A stretch of DNA of 64,000 bases from Segnochrobactrum spirostomi (GCF_009600605.1 NZ_VWNA01000001.1:2156501-2220500), one strand, 5' to 3'. Shown: positions 46,378 to 56,836, counted from the first letter of the stretch. Program-made: numbers and translations. Notes: generated from the letters alone by a model not told the origin.

Positions 46378-47427
46378 TCAGCCTTTCCGCCGCGTCGCGA
46401 GGAGCCCGACGATCTCCTTCACTTGCGCGATCACCGGCGCGGCGATCGCTTCGGCGCGCTCCGCGCCGTCGGCGAGCACCGAATCGATGTAGCCGGGATC
46501 GGCGTTGAGACGGCGCATCTCGCCGGCGATCGGAGCGAGCTTCTCGACCGCGAGCTCGGCGAGCGCCGGCTTGAAGGCGGAGAATTGCGAGCCGCCGTGA
46601 TCGCGCAGCACGTCTTCCTTGGTGATGTCGGCGAGCGCGGCATAGATGCCGACGAGGTTGTCGGCCTCCGGGCGGCCTTCGAGGCCCTTGAGTTCGCTCG
46701 GCAGCGCCTCGGGATCGGTCTTCGCCTTGCGGATCTTGAGCGCGATCGTCTCGGCGTCGTCGATCAGGTTGATGCGCGAATAATCGGACGGGTCCGACTT
46801 CGACATCTTCTTGGCGCCCTCGCGCAGCGACATCACCCGCGTCGCCGGGCCCTGGATCAGCGGCTCGGTGAGCGGGAAATACGCCTCGCCGTGGCCGAGC
46901 GCGGCGATGCGCTCGGCGAAGTCGTTGTTGAACTTCTGCGCGATGTCGCGGGTCAGCTCGAGGTGCTGCTTCTGGTCGTCGCCGACCGGCACGTGGGTCG
47001 CGCGGTAGACCAGGATGTCGGCCGCCATCAGGTTCGGATAGGCGAACAGGCCGACGGAGGCGTTCTCCTTGTCCTTGCCGGCCTTCTCCTTGAACTGGGT
47101 CATCCGGTTGAGCCAGCCCATGCGGGCGACGCAATTGAACACCCAGGCGAGCTCGGCGTGGGCCGAAACCTGGCTCTGGTTGAAGACGATGTGGGCCTTC
47201 GGATCGATGCCGGCGGCGAGGAAGGCGGCGGTGACCTCGCGGATCGCCTTCGTCAGCTCCTCGGGCTCCTGCCAGACGGTGATGGCGTGGAGATCGACCA
47301 CGCAATAGATGCAGTCGTGGGTGTCCTGAAGGGCGACGAACCGCTTCAGGGCGCCGAGATAGTTGCCGAGATGGAGGTTCCCCGTCGGCTGGACGCCGGA
47401 GAACACGCGGGGGGCGAAGCTGGTCAT
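46378..47427 (-). CDS. trpS: Tryptophanyl-tRNA synthetase
   Basis: The 349-aa class Ic synthetase charges tRNA-Trp. The HIGH-type motif is HLGNY at 19-23, preceded by SGVQPTG, and KMSKS lies at 207-211. DLHAIT and the conserved AELAWVFNC occur between them. The length is typical. It lies 177 bp downstream of murJ on the same strand; murJ-trpS is a conserved order in Hyphomicrobiales. Confidence 0.97.
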   Translation of the reverse strand: MTSFAPRVFSGVQPTGNLHLGNYLGALKRFVALQDTHDCIYCVVDLHAITVWQEPEELTKAIREVTAAFLAAGIDPKAHIVFNQSQVSAHAELAWVFNCVARMGWLNRMTQFKEKAGKDKENASVGLFAYPNLMAADILVYRATHVPVGDDQKQHLELTRDIAQKFNNDFAERIAALGHGEAYFPLTEPLIQGPATRVMSLREGAKKMSKSDPSDYSRINLIDDAETIALKIRKAKTDPEALPSELKGLEGRPEADNLVGIYAALADITKEDVLRDHGGSQFSAFKPALAELAVEKLAPIAGEMRRLNADPGYIDSVLADGAERAEAIAAPVIAQVKEIVGLLATRRKG

Positions 47428-47604
47428 GGCGAGGCTCGCGGACTGCCCGAAGGCGGGACGAAAAGGTCCGGCGCGTTATGGCGAACGGGGCCTGCCGGCG
47501 CAAGGGGCGCGGCATCGGGCCCAAGACCGCAAAATTTGTGCATCCGGCCTCGTGCGCGGGAGGCGCGGTACCCGCCGCCGCGAGGAGAGGCCGCCGCCCC
47601 CGCG

Positions 47605-49158
47605 TCAGCGCCGCTTGAGGACGCGCTTGATCTCGCTGCGCCGCACCGCCCCGAGCAGCACCGCGGCGACCGCATAGACGACGCAGCCGATGCCGACGAG
47701 GGCGCACAGCGCGCCGATGCGGCTCCAGCCGCCGGCGCCGAACCAGGGCTTGAGTTCGTGGGCGGAGACGACGAGGGCGACCGACATCAGTGCGGTCGCG
47801 AGCGCGATGCGGACGAGCCCTTTGACGAGCCGCGCGTCGGCCTTGAACAGCCCCGCCTTGCGCAGGCCGACATAAAGGAGACCCGTGTTGACCCAGCTCG
47901 CGGCGCTCGTCGCCACCGCGCAGCCGACATAGCCGATGAACGGGAACAGGGCGAGCGAGAGGGCGACGTTGATCGCCACGTTGACCGCCGAGAACCACAT
48001 CGGGGTGCGGGTGTCCTCGCGGGCGAAATAAGCCGGCTGGAACACCTTGATGAGCACGAAGGCCGGCAGGCCGACGCCGTAGGCGGCCAGCGCCGCGGCG
48101 GTCGCGACCGAATCCGCGGCCGAGAAGGCGCCGCGCTGGAACAGGCCGATGGTGAGCGGCAGGGCCGAGACGGTGAGCGCCAGCGCCGCCGGCAGGGTCA
48201 GCGCCATCGCGAATTCGAGCGAGCGGTTCTGGCTGTAATTGACCGTCTCGATGTCGCCGGCGCGGACGCGGCGGGCGATGTCCGGCAGGAGCACGGTGCC
48301 GATCGCGATGCCGACGACGCCGAGCGGCAATTGATAGACGCGGTCGGCATAATAGAGCCACGACACCGCGCCGGGCTGCGTCGAGGCGATCATGGTGCCG
48401 ACGACGACGTTTATCTGCACCACGCCGCCGGCGATCACGCTCGGGCCGGCGAGGGCGCAGAGCCGCTTGACGCCGGCGGTGAGCCGCGGCCAGGCGAGGG
48501 AAAGGTGCATGTCCGCCCGCGCCGAGGCGATGACGAGCACGATCAACTGGAACACGCCGCCGACCGTCACCGCCCACGACAGCCAGCGGCCGGCGTCCTC
48601 GGTGCCTTCCTCCCGGCGCCAGAACACGAAGATCAGGGCGGCGATCAGCACCGTGTTGAGCAGGCTCGGCGCGAAGGCCGCGGCGGCGAAGCGGTCGAGC
48701 CCGTTGAGCACACCGGAATAGAGCGAGACGAGGGAGATGAGCGCCAGATAGGGGAAGGCGATGCGGCTCAGCTCGACCGCGAGGGCGAACTTCGCCGGGT
48801 CGCTCGCGAAGCCGGGCGCGAGCACCATCATCAAGGCCGGCATGAAGATTTCGGCGGCGATGGTGACGAGGAGCAGGACGAGGCCGAGAGCGGCGAGGGA
48901 TTCCCGGGCGAAGGCGCGGGCGGCGTCCACGCCGTCGGTCTCGAGCTTGCCGGCGAACAACGGCACGAAGGCGGAGGCGAAGGCCCCTTCGGCGAACAGC
49001 CGCCGGAACAGGTTTGGCAGCCGGAACGCGACCACGTAGGCATCGGCGACGTAGCCGGTGCCGACGGCGGCGGCGATGAACGAATCGCGGATGAAGCCGA
49101 GCACGCGGCTCGACAGGGTCGCGCCGCCGACGGTCGCGAAGTTCTTCAGAAGGCTCAT
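47605..49158 (-). CDS. murJ: Lipid II flippase MurJ
   Basis: The 517-aa protein has about 14 membrane segments and belongs to the MATE-like MurJ family that flips lipid II across the inner membrane for peptidoglycan synthesis. The N-terminus SRVLGFIRDSFIAAAVG, FRLPNLFRRLFAEGAF and AREDTRTPMWFS are conserved family blocks. I chose the ATG at 49158 by this N-terminus; the frame extends upstream to 49422 in an unlikely Arg/Pro-rich sequence. TrpS follows on the same strand. Confidence 0.95.
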   Translation of the reverse strand: MSLLKNFATVGGATLSSRVLGFIRDSFIAAAVGTGYVADAYVVAFRLPNLFRRLFAEGAFASAFVPLFAGKLETDGVDAARAFARESLAALGLVLLLVTIAAEIFMPALMMVLAPGFASDPAKFALAVELSRIAFPYLALISLVSLYSGVLNGLDRFAAAAFAPSLLNTVLIAALIFVFWRREEGTEDAGRWLSWAVTVGGVFQLIVLVIASARADMHLSLAWPRLTAGVKRLCALAGPSVIAGGVVQINVVVGTMIASTQPGAVSWLYYADRVYQLPLGVVGIAIGTVLLPDIARRVRAGDIETVNYSQNRSLEFAMALTLPAALALTVSALPLTIGLFQRGAFSAADSVATAAALAAYGVGLPAFVLIKVFQPAYFAREDTRTPMWFSAVNVAINVALSLALFPFIGYVGCAVATSAASWVNTGLLYVGLRKAGLFKADARLVKGLVRIALATALMSVALVVSAHELKPWFGAGGWSRIGALCALVGIGCVVYAVAAVLLGAVRRSEIKRVLKRR

Positions 49159-49321
49159 CGGGCCTCGCGTTGGTGCGGGCGCGGGCCTCAAGCCGGCGCG
49201 CCGTCCCGTTATCAGGGAACGGCGCTTCTTGCACGTCCGATATGGGCGGAAATGAGGGGAGGCGGCGCGGCCGCGGGCGATGCGCCGGCTGCGCTTCGCT
49301 CGAGGCCCGCCGCTCCGCCGC

Positions 49322-50356
49322 TCAGACCATCGGCGGGTTGAGCCGGGCGAAGCCCTCCTGCCGGTGATAGGGGAAATGCGGATAGGGCGCGGTGACCGCG
49401 CTCGCCGCATCGAGCCTGGCAATCTGCTCGGCCGTCAGCGCCCAGCCCACCGCGCCGAGATTCTGGCGAAGCTGCTCCTCGTTGCGCGCGCCGATGATGA
49501 TCGAGGAGACGGTCGGCCGGCCGAGGAGCCAGTTGAGCGCAGTCTGCGGCACGGTCCGCCCGGTCTCGGCGGCGACCTCGTCGAGGGCATCGACGACGCG
49601 GTAGAGGAGTTCGTCGTCGACCGGCGGCCCGAAGGAGGCGGTGGCGTGCAGGCGGCTCCCTTCGGGCACCGGCGCCCCGCGGCGGATTTTGCCGGTGAGC
49701 CGGCCCCAGCCGAGCGGGCTCCACACCAGCGCGCCGAGCCCCTGGTCGGCGTCGAGCGGCATCAGATCCCATTCGTAATCGCGGCCGATCAGCGAATAAT
49801 AGACTTGGTTCGCGACATAACGCGGCCAGCCGTGCCGCTCGGCCGCGGCGAGCGACTTCATGATCTGCCAGCCGGAGAAGTTCGACACGCCGACATAGCG
49901 GACCTTACCGGCGCGCACGAGCGCGTCGAGGGTCGCTAGCACCTCCTCGACGGGCGTGCCGGCATCGAAGGCGTGGAGCTGGAACAGGTCGATATAATCG
50001 GTGCCGAGGCGGCGCAGGGCATCCTCGATGGCGCGGACGAGGCGCTGCCGCGACGAACCGGCCTCGTTCGGGCCGTCGCCCATCGGCAGGCTCGCCTTGG
50101 TCGAGATGAGGACGGCGTCGCGCCGGCCCTTGATGGCGGCGCCGAGCACCTCCTCGGACGCGCCGCCCGAATAGACGTCGGCAGTGTCGAACAGGCTGAT
50201 GCCGGCGTCCAGGCAGATGTCGACGAGGCGGCGCGCCTCGGTCGCGTCGCTGGTGCCCCAGGCGCCGAACAGCGGGCCGGAGCCGCCGAACGTGCCGGCA
50301 CCGAAGCTGAGCACGGGGACCTTGAGGCCGGATCGGCCGAGCGGACGATGTTCCAT
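49322..50356 (-). CDS. Aldo/keto reductase
   Basis: The 344-aa protein is an aldo/keto reductase of the L-fucose-dehydrogenase/YajO-like group. It has the family pattern: FDTADVYSGGASEEVLG with the catalytic Asp and Tyr, DYIDLFQLHAFD with the active-site His, and the NADPH-binding GARNEEQLRQNL at the C-terminal end. The start is right at the first beta strand (MEHRPLGRSGLKVPVLSFG). It is 34 bp downstream of the MFS gene on the same strand and likely cotranscribed with it. Substrates are small aldehydes or sugars, undefined here. Confidence 0.9.
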   Translation of the reverse strand: MEHRPLGRSGLKVPVLSFGAGTFGGSGPLFGAWGTSDATEARRLVDICLDAGISLFDTADVYSGGASEEVLGAAIKGRRDAVLISTKASLPMGDGPNEAGSSRQRLVRAIEDALRRLGTDYIDLFQLHAFDAGTPVEEVLATLDALVRAGKVRYVGVSNFSGWQIMKSLAAAERHGWPRYVANQVYYSLIGRDYEWDLMPLDADQGLGALVWSPLGWGRLTGKIRRGAPVPEGSRLHATASFGPPVDDELLYRVVDALDEVAAETGRTVPQTALNWLLGRPTVSSIIIGARNEEQLRQNLGAVGWALTAEQIARLDAASAVTAPYPHFPYHRQEGFARLNPPMV

Positions 50357-50390
50357 GACGGTAGCCTTTCGGGGACGGAGGGGGACGAGG

Positions 50391-51548
50391 TCAGGAGAGT
50401 GCGGGGCGCCGGCTATTCATGGCGGCAACGGCGACCGCGATCGCCGCGACCGGAAACAGAGCGGCTAGCGCCGGCAGCCGCGCGAGGCCGAGGCCGTGAG
50501 CGATCGCGACGCCGCCCGCCCAGGCGCCGATGGCGTTGCCGAGATTGAAGGCGGCGATGTTGAAGCTCGAGGCGAGGTTCTTTCCCGCGCCCTCGGCCCG
50601 CGCCAGCACCCACATCTGGAGCGGCGCCACGGTGGCGAAGCCGGCGGCCCCGAGGAGGCCGGTCAGCACGACGGCGAGGATGGGCGAGGCGAACCCGGCC
50701 GCCATCAGCGCCAGAACGGCGGCGAGGCTCGCGAGCGTCGCGTATACGGCGCGGCCGAGATTGCGGTCGGCGAGCCGCCCGCCGACGAGGTTGCCGACGA
50801 CGAGACCACCGCCGAACACGAGCAGGATCGGCGAGACGGCGGCTTCCGAGAAGCCGCTGATCCGCGTCAGCATCGGGGCGATGTAGGTGAACACCGCGAA
50901 GACGCCGGCATAGCCGAGCACCGTCATCGCGAGGCCGAGCAGGACCGGCTTGCGGCCGATCGCCTGCAGGTCCGCCTTCCAATCGGCTTCTTCCGGGGCG
51001 GCCTCGCTGCGCGGCACCAGGGCGGCGATGATGGCGAAGGCGACGACGCCGATCGCGGCGACCGCCCAGAACGTCGCCCGCCAGCCGAAATGCTGGCCGA
51101 GCCAGGTGCCGAACGGCACCCCGACGATGTTGGCGACGGTGAGGCCCGTGAACATGACGGCGATCGCCGACGCCTTGCGCGCCTCCGGCACCAGACCGGT
51201 CGCGACGACCGAGCCGACGCCGAAGAAGGTGCCGTGGGCGAGCGCGGTGAGCACACGGGCGGCCATCAGGAGGCCGTAGCTCGGGGCCAGCGCGCAGGCG
51301 GCGTTGCCGATCGTGAAGATCGCCATCAGGCCGAGGAGAACGGCCTTGCGGGGCAGCCGCGCCGTCAGAACCGTGAGGAGCGGCGCGCCGACGACCACGC
51401 CGAGGGCGTAGCCCGAGATCAAGAGGCCGGCGTCGGCGATCGAGACGGAGACACTCGCGCTCACCTCGAGGAGCAGGCCCATGATGACGAATTCGGTGAC
51501 GCCGATGCCGAAGGCACCGGCGGTCAGGGCATAGAGCGCGAGCGGCAT
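50391..51548 (-). CDS. MFS transporter (DHA1/AraJ-like)
   Basis: The 385-aa protein has twelve membrane helices and the major-facilitator signature: LTALAHGTFFGVGSVVATGL and GWRATFWAVAAIG. It belongs to the drug:proton antiporter-1 group (AraJ/YdhP type), which exports small organic compounds. The ATG at 51548 starts at the first helix; the frame is open to 51665. It is divergent from a LysR gene, with a GTGCCG-TC-CGGCAC palindrome between, and is followed by the aldo/keto reductase. The layout looks like an inducible detoxification or efflux unit. Confidence 0.88.
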   Translation of the reverse strand: MPLALYALTAGAFGIGVTEFVIMGLLLEVSASVSVSIADAGLLISGYALGVVVGAPLLTVLTARLPRKAVLLGLMAIFTIGNAACALAPSYGLLMAARVLTALAHGTFFGVGSVVATGLVPEARKASAIAVMFTGLTVANIVGVPFGTWLGQHFGWRATFWAVAAIGVVAFAIIAALVPRSEAAPEEADWKADLQAIGRKPVLLGLAMTVLGYAGVFAVFTYIAPMLTRISGFSEAAVSPILLVFGGGLVVGNLVGGRLADRNLGRAVYATLASLAAVLALMAAGFASPILAVVLTGLLGAAGFATVAPLQMWVLARAEGAGKNLASSFNIAAFNLGNAIGAWAGGVAIAHGLGLARLPALAALFPVAAIAVAVAAMNSRRPALS

Positions 51549-51627
51549 GGCGGGGTCCGTTGATTGCGCGCTCGGGAACGAGCGCGACCGGTCCCGCAGA
51601 TAGATCGGCTCGGTTCGGTGATATAGA

Positions 51628-51641
51628 GTGCCGTCCGGCAC
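51628..51641. promoter_or_regulatory. Palindrome between MFS and LysR genes
   Basis: GTGCCG-TC-CGGCAC is a perfect dyad with 6-bp arms, 24 bp before the LysR start and 80 bp before the MFS start. It is a candidate binding site for the LysR regulator. Confidence 0.5.
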
Positions 51642-51664
51642 ATCATTTGTGAGTTGAAAGACCA

Positions 51665-52570
51665 ATGGCGCGCGGCGAGATCAACCGCTCCGGCGAGATG
51701 GAGGTGTTCGTCCGCGTCGTCGAGCAGGGTGGCTTCTCGGCGGCGGCACGAGCCTGCCGGATGACGCCGTCGGCGGTGAGCAAGCTCGTCGCTCGCTTGG
51801 AGGCCCGGCTCGGGGCGCGGCTCGTCAACCGCTCGACGCGCCGCTTCCTGCTCACCGCGGAAGGCTGCGCCTTCTACGAGCGGGCGGCACGCATCCTCGC
51901 CGATATCGAGGACGCCGAGCGCAGCGCCGGCACCGGCGAAGCGCCCTCCGGCCGCATCCGCCTCAACACCAGTTCGGCCTACGCGACCCACATTCTGGCA
52001 CCGATTCTGCCGGACTTCCTGCGGCTTCATCCGGCGGTGTCGCTCGACATCGTGCAGACGGATCTGGTGGTCGACCTGATGGCGGACCGTACCGACATCG
52101 CGGTGCGCGCCGGCCCGATGAAGAGCTCGAGCCTCGTCGCCCGCAAGCTCGGCGACACCGCGATGATGATCGTGGGGGCACCCGATTATCTGGCGCGCAC
52201 CGGCATGCCGCGGACCCTCGCGGATATCGAAGGCCACGAGCGCCTCGGCTTCGGCTATGTCCGGGCGATCGAGGGGTGGCCGCTGCGCGACGGCGGCGAG
52301 ACCGTCGTTGTGCCGGCGACGGGGCGGGTACAGGCGAGCGAGGGCGAGGCGCTGCGGCGGCTCGCCATTGCCGGCATCGGCCTCGCCCGGCTCGCCACCT
52401 TCATGGTGCGCGACGACATCGCCGCCGGGCGCCTGGTGCCGGTGTTGGAGGCGCTCAATCCGGGCGACCGGGAGGCGTTCCACGCCGTCCACGTCGGCGG
52501 CAGCGGTCCGCTCCCCGCCCGCATCCGCGCCCTCCTCGACTTCCTCGCCGAGCACGGCCGGGTGGGGTGA
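51665..52570 (+). CDS. LysR-family transcriptional regulator
   Basis: The 301-aa regulator has the LysR winged helix (GGFSAAARACRMTPSAVSKLV, then LVNRSTRRFLLT), a linker helix and an effector domain. The sequence is of the group that neighbours oxidoreductases and transporters; it is divergent from the MFS-aldo/keto reductase pair and is likely to control it. The intergenic region is 116 bp with the palindrome noted above. The co-inducer cannot be predicted. Confidence 0.9.
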   Translation: MARGEINRSGEMEVFVRVVEQGGFSAAARACRMTPSAVSKLVARLEARLGARLVNRSTRRFLLTAEGCAFYERAARILADIEDAERSAGTGEAPSGRIRLNTSSAYATHILAPILPDFLRLHPAVSLDIVQTDLVVDLMADRTDIAVRAGPMKSSSLVARKLGDTAMMIVGAPDYLARTGMPRTLADIEGHERLGFGYVRAIEGWPLRDGGETVVVPATGRVQASEGEALRRLAIAGIGLARLATFMVRDDIAAGRLVPVLEALNPGDREAFHAVHVGGSGPLPARIRALLDFLAEHGRVG

Positions 52571-52624
52571 GGGTCATTAGGTGAGGGTCATTATTTGTGG
52601 GTGCGCGTCGCCACGAACACGGGC

Positions 52625-52800
52625 ATCACCCTCCCCTGGAGGGGGAGGGTCGGCACGCCGAAGGCGTGACGGGGTGGGGTGACGCCGCGGGCGGGACGTT
52701 ATCCGACGATCAGAGGGCTCTTACGCCGCCCGGCGCGCTGCACGCGCCGGACCCCACCCCGCCGGCTTCGCCGTCGACCCTCCCCCTGGCAGGGGAGGGT
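52625..52800. repeat. MITE-like palindromic repeat, copy 1
   Basis: This 176-bp element has imperfect terminal inverted repeats of about 50 bp (52628-52680 and 52751-52800). Each contains an inner palindrome, such as ACCCTCCCC paired with GGGGGAGGGT, and a GGGGTGGGGT/ACCCCACCCC pair. The 70-bp centre includes a CGGCGCG-CTGCA-CGCGCCG hairpin. It codes for nothing. A second copy follows in the same gap. Confidence 0.8.
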
Positions 52801-52848
52801 GGTGCGTCGTGCTTTGGTCGGTGGGTGTGGGCGCGGCAAACACGGTCC

Positions 52849-53015
52849 ATCACCCTCCCCTGGAGGGGGAGGGTCGGCACGCCGACGGCGTGACGGGGTG
52901 GGGTGACGTCGCGGGCGAGACGTTATCGATGGCGCTCGCGCGGCCCGGCGCGCTGCACGCGCCGGACCCCACCCCGCCGGCTTCGCCGTCGACCCTCCCC
53001 CTGGCAGGGGAGGGT
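52849..53015. repeat. MITE-like palindromic repeat, copy 2
   Basis: This is a 167-bp second copy of the element at 52625-52800, in the same orientation, with terminal inverted repeats at 52852-52904 and 52966-53015. The arms differ from copy 1 by few changes, while the centre (61 bp) differs more. It ends 10 bp before the leuC stop. Confidence 0.8.
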
Positions 53016-53025
53016 GGGCGTCGTG

Positions 53026-54432
53026 TCACTTCCAGGTGCGGATGTCGACGAAGTGGCCGGCGATGGCGGCGGCGGCGGCCATCGCGGGGGACACCAGGTG
53101 CGTGCGACCCTTGTAACCCTGGCGGCCCTCGAAATTGCGGTTCGAGGTCGAGGCGCAGCGCTCCTCGGGGGCGAGACGGTCCGGGTTCATGGCGAGGCAC
53201 ATCGAGCAGCCCGGCTCGCGCCATTCGAAGCCCGCCGCGGTGAAGATCTTGTCGAGACCTTCCGCCTCGGCCTGCGCCTTCACGAGGCCCGAGCCGGGCA
53301 CCACGATGGCGTTGACGCGCGCGGAAACCTGCCTGCCCTCGACGACCTTGGCGGCGGCGCGCAGATCTTCGATGCGGCCGTTGGTGCACGAGCCGATGAA
53401 CACGCGATCGATCGCGATGTCGGTGATCTTGGTGCCCGCGGTGAGGCCCATGTAATCGAGCGCGCGCTTCTTGGCCCCGCGGCGGCCCTCGTCGGCGAGG
53501 TCGTCCGGGTTCGGCACGATGCCGTCGACCGCCACCACGTCCTCCGGGCTGGTGCCCCAGGTGACGATCGGCGGCAGGTTGGCGGCATCGAGGCGCACTT
53601 CGTGGTCGAAGTGAGCGCCCTCGTCGGTGACGAGGCCCTGCCAATATTTCAGCGCGTTCTCCCACGCCTCGCCCTTCGGCGCGCGCGGACGGTCCTTGAT
53701 GTAGGCGAAGGTGGTCTCGTCCGGCGCGATCATGCCGGCGCGGGCACCGCCCTCGATCGACATGTTGCAGATCGTCATCCGCCCTTCCATCGAGAGGGCG
53801 CGGATCGCCTCGCCGGCATATTCGATCACGTAGCCGGTGCCGCCGGCGGTGCCGATGGTGCCGATGATCGCGAGCACGATGTCCTTCGCGGTCACGCCGT
53901 CCGGCAGCTTGCCGTCGACGGTGACGCGCATGTTCTTCGCCTTCTTCTGGATCAGCGTCTGCGTGGCGAGCACGTGCTCGACCTCGCTGGTGCCGATACC
54001 GTGGGCGAGGGCCCCGAACGCGCCGTGGGTCGAGGTGTGGCTGTCGCCGCACACGATCGTCATGCCCGGCAGGGTGAAGCCCTGCTCCGGCCCGACGATG
54101 TGGACGATGCCCTGACGACGGTCGAACGGATCGAAATATTCGATGCCGAACTCGGCCGCGTTCTTGCCGAGCGTGGCGATCTGCAACGCGGCTTCGGGAT
54201 CGGCGATGCCCTGGGAGCGGTCGGTGGTCGGAACGTTGTGATCGACCACGGCCAGCGTCCGCTGGGGCGCGCGCACGGGACGATGCGTCATGCGCAGGCC
54301 TTCGAAGGCCTGCGGGCTCGTCACTTCGTGCACGAGGTGGCGGTCGATATAAAGGAGCGCGGTGCCATCGGGCTGAATGTCGACGACGTGATCGTCCCAG
54401 ATCTTGTCGTAGAGGGTACGGGCCTTGGCCAT
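53026..54432 (-). CDS. leuC: 3-isopropylmalate dehydratase large subunit
   Basis: The 468-aa aconitase-family protein isomerises 2- to 3-isopropylmalate in leucine biosynthesis, together with LeuD. Three Fe-S cysteines are visible: one in FIGSCTNGR and two in [10 protein letters not shown]. It has the LeuC motif [12 protein letters not shown] near the N-terminus and [18 protein letters not shown] precedes the ATG at 54432; an in-frame extension to 54543 is Arg-rich. LeuD is not in this window, so leuCD are not adjacent on this side. No leucine-rich attenuator peptide was obvious upstream. Confidence 0.96.
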   Translation of the reverse strand: MAKARTLYDKIWDDHVVDIQPDGTALLYIDRHLVHEVTSPQAFEGLRMTHRPVRAPQRTLAVVDHNVPTTDRSQGIADPEAALQIATLGKNAAEFGIEYFDPFDRRQGIVHIVGPEQGFTLPGMTIVCGDSHTSTHGAFGALAHGIGTSEVEHVLATQTLIQKKAKNMRVTVDGKLPDGVTAKDIVLAIIGTIGTAGGTGYVIEYAGEAIRALSMEGRMTICNMSIEGGARAGMIAPDETTFAYIKDRPRAPKGEAWENALKYWQGLVTDEGAHFDHEVRLDAANLPPIVTWGTSPEDVVAVDGIVPNPDDLADEGRRGAKKRALDYMGLTAGTKITDIAIDRVFIGSCTNGRIEDLRAAAKVVEGRQVSARVNAIVVPGSGLVKAQAEAEGLDKIFTAAGFEWREPGCSMCLAMNPDRLAPEERCASTSNRNFEGRQGYKGRTHLVSPAMAAAAAIAGHFVDIRTWK

Positions 54433-54690
54433 GATGCGTCTCCGATATAGACCGCCGTCGTCGTGAGGGCTCGCGACCGCCGGATCGTCCGGCGCCGTCG
54501 GCGGAATCCTTGCGCGGCGAGGCAGGTTCTTTAGCGCCTCCAAGGAGGCGAATCAAAGGATTCCGGCGAGCAACCGGTGGCGATAGGATGCCGCCGTCTT
54601 CGCCGGCCCGCGGCTCAGATAAGATCGCCGCGTGCAAAGGGGAAGATGGCGCCGCCCCAACGCCTTCCGGGCGCTTCTCAGGATGGGCTC

Positions 54691-55377
54691 ATGTCGTCGT
54701 TCGTCGTGCCGCCGCCGGCCCCCGTCACGGTTCCCGTCGTGGGCGGCGGGCTCTTCCCCGTCCGCCGCATCTTCTGCGTCGGCCGCAATTATGCGGAACA
54801 CGCCCGCGAAATGGGCGGAGACCCGACCCGCGAGGAGCCCTTCTTCTTCACGAAGCCCGCCGATGCGGTGGTGACCGACGGCGCGCCGACGCCCTACCCC
54901 TCCAAGACGTCCGACTTCCACCACGAGATCGAGCTCGTCGTCGCCCTCGACGGCGGCGGCGCGGACGTGCCGCTCGGGGAGGCGCTCGATCTGGTGTTCG
55001 GCTATGCGGTCGGGCTCGACATGACGCGGCGCGACCTCCAGGCGGCGGCGAAGAAGGCCGGCCGGCCGTGGGACATGGCGAAGGGCTTCGACGAGTCCGC
55101 CCCGATCGGGGCCATCGCGCCGAAGACCGAGATCGGCCATCCCTCACGGGGCGCGATCACGCTCACCGTCAACGGCGTGCCCCGGCAGGAGGGCGACCTT
55201 TCCGACATGATCTGGAGCGTGCCGGAAACGATCGCCTTCCTCTCGACCCTGGTGCGCCTCGCGCCGGGCGACCTCATCTTCACCGGCACCCCGGCGGGCG
55301 TCGGTCCGGTGCTGCGCGGCGACCGGCTCTCCGGCTTCATCGAGCGGGTCGGAACCCTCGAGACCGAGATCGCTTGA
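54691..55377 (+). CDS. Fumarylacetoacetate hydrolase-family protein
   Basis: The 228-aa protein is a short FAH-family hydrolase or decarboxylase. It has the metal-ligand region [10 protein letters not shown], the conserved [11 protein letters not shown] near the N-terminus, [14 protein letters not shown] and the catalytic segment [11 protein letters not shown]. The size and sequence fit the FAHD1/fumarylpyruvate hydrolase type, which acts on acylpyruvates and oxaloacetate. I chose the ATG at 54691 with AGGATGG before it, over a 38-residue extension. It precedes the DadA-like gene by 99 bp. Confidence 0.88.
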   Translation: MSSFVVPPPAPVTVPVVGGGLFPVRRIFCVGRNYAEHAREMGGDPTREEPFFFTKPADAVVTDGAPTPYPSKTSDFHHEIELVVALDGGGADVPLGEALDLVFGYAVGLDMTRRDLQAAAKKAGRPWDMAKGFDESAPIGAIAPKTEIGHPSRGAITLTVNGVPRQEGDLSDMIWSVPETIAFLSTLVRLAPGDLIFTGTPAGVGPVLRGDRLSGFIERVGTLETEIA

Positions 55378-55476
55378 GCCATCCTTAGGGGGCTCAGGAG
55401 GCCCGCAAGCCATTGCGTTGCTGGGGCGACGGCGCGAGAGTACCGGCCGTCTCCCCCCATCGAGGTCTCGCCTGCC

Positions 55477-56802
55477 GTGTCCCCTCCCGTCGATTCCATC
55501 GTTCCGTCCGAGAAGCTGCCGTCCGAGGTGGACGTCGTCGTCATCGGCGGCGGCATCATCGGCGTGAGCACCGCCTTGTTCCTCGCCCGCAAGGGCCTCA
55601 CGGTGCTCGTCTGCGAGAAGGGCCGGGTCGGCGGCGAGCAATCGAGCCGGAACTGGGGCTGGTGCCGGGCGATGGGCCGCGATTTCCGCGAGATCCCGCT
55701 GATCCTCGAAAGTCTCAGGATCTGGCGCGGGCTCGGAGACATGGTCGGCCACGACCTCGGCTATCGCCAGTGTGGCATTCTCTATATGTGCGAGACCAAG
55801 GCGGAGATGGACGCCTACGGTCCGTGGCTCGAACACTCCGAGCGCTATCAGATCGGCTCGCGGCTGATCTCACCCGCGCAGGTGCAGGAGCTCATCCCGG
55901 GCTTCGCGCGCAAGATCGAAGGCGCGCTCTACACGGCGAGCGACGGGCGCGCCGAGCCCTCTCGCGCGGCGCCCGGGATCGCCCGCGCGGTGCAGGCGCT
56001 CGGCGGCGCCGTCGTTACCGATTGCGCCGTGCGCACCATCGAGCGCTCCGGCGGCCGCGTCTCCGGCGTCGTCACCGAACGGGGCACGGTGCGCTGCCGG
56101 GCGGCGGTGCTCGCGGGCGGGGCCTGGTCGCGCCTCTTCGCCGGCAATCTCGGCATCGACCTGCCGCAATTGCGCGTCCGCTCGTCGGTGCTCAGGACGA
56201 CGCCGGTCGAGGGCGGACCGGAGACCTCGGTCTATGGTGACTTCGCCTTCCGCCGGCGCATGGACGGCGGCTATAGCGTCGCCCACGGCGGCGTTTCGAT
56301 CAGCGAACTCACGCCGGAGCATTTCACACTGTTCGGCGCTTTTCTTCCGGCGGCGTGGAAGGAGCGCAAGAGCCTGCGTCTGTCCTTTGGAAAGCCCTTC
56401 TTCGAGGCGCTGCGGACGCCGAAGCGCTGGCGCTCGGACGAAGTGACGCCGTTCGAGCGCACCCGCGTGCTCGACCCGGCACCGAGCCCGCGCGTGCTCG
56501 ACGAGGCGATGGGGCGCTTCCGCGCGTCCCACCCGGCGTTCGCCAACGCAGAGGTCGCGGAGAGCTGGGCCGGCATGATCGACGTCACGCCGGACGCGGT
56601 TCCGGTGATCTCCGAGATCGACACGACGCCTGGCTTCTTCATCGCGACGGGCTTCTCGGGCCACGGCTTCGGCATCGGGCCGGGCGCCGGCAAGCTGATG
56701 GCCGACCTCGTCGCCGGCGACGATCCGGTGGTCGATCCGGCACCGTTCCGCTTCAACCGGTTCCGCGACGGCTCCAAGATCGTACTCGACGCCGGGTTCT
56801 GA
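55477..56802 (+). CDS. DadA-like FAD-dependent amino-acid/amine oxidase
   Basis: The 441-aa flavoprotein of the DAO family (PF01266) begins with VDVVVIGGGIIGVSTALFLA and carries SSRNWGWCRAMGR, then FAVxSGGH-like end motif ATGFSGHGFGIGPGAG. It resembles D-amino-acid dehydrogenases, sarcosine or glycine oxidases; the exact amine is unclear. The start is a GTG at 55477. The position between the FAH hydrolase and a small hypothetical gene, with short gaps, suggests one operon. No signal peptide is apparent. Confidence 0.85.
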   Translation: MSPPVDSIVPSEKLPSEVDVVVIGGGIIGVSTALFLARKGLTVLVCEKGRVGGEQSSRNWGWCRAMGRDFREIPLILESLRIWRGLGDMVGHDLGYRQCGILYMCETKAEMDAYGPWLEHSERYQIGSRLISPAQVQELIPGFARKIEGALYTASDGRAEPSRAAPGIARAVQALGGAVVTDCAVRTIERSGGRVSGVVTERGTVRCRAAVLAGGAWSRLFAGNLGIDLPQLRVRSSVLRTTPVEGGPETSVYGDFAFRRRMDGGYSVAHGGVSISELTPEHFTLFGAFLPAAWKERKSLRLSFGKPFFEALRTPKRWRSDEVTPFERTRVLDPAPSPRVLDEAMGRFRASHPAFANAEVAESWAGMIDVTPDAVPVISEIDTTPGFFIATGFSGHGFGIGPGAGKLMADLVAGDDPVVDPAPFRFNRFRDGSKIVLDAGF

Positions 56803-56836
56803 GGGCCGCGCCGCGGCCTCTCTCGGGAGGCTCTCC

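Noticed and set aside
46324-49341. 1005-aa plus-strand frame opposite murJ and trpS
   Set aside because: Antisense shadow of two well-identified genes; rich in Glu/Arg/Gly/His without domains.
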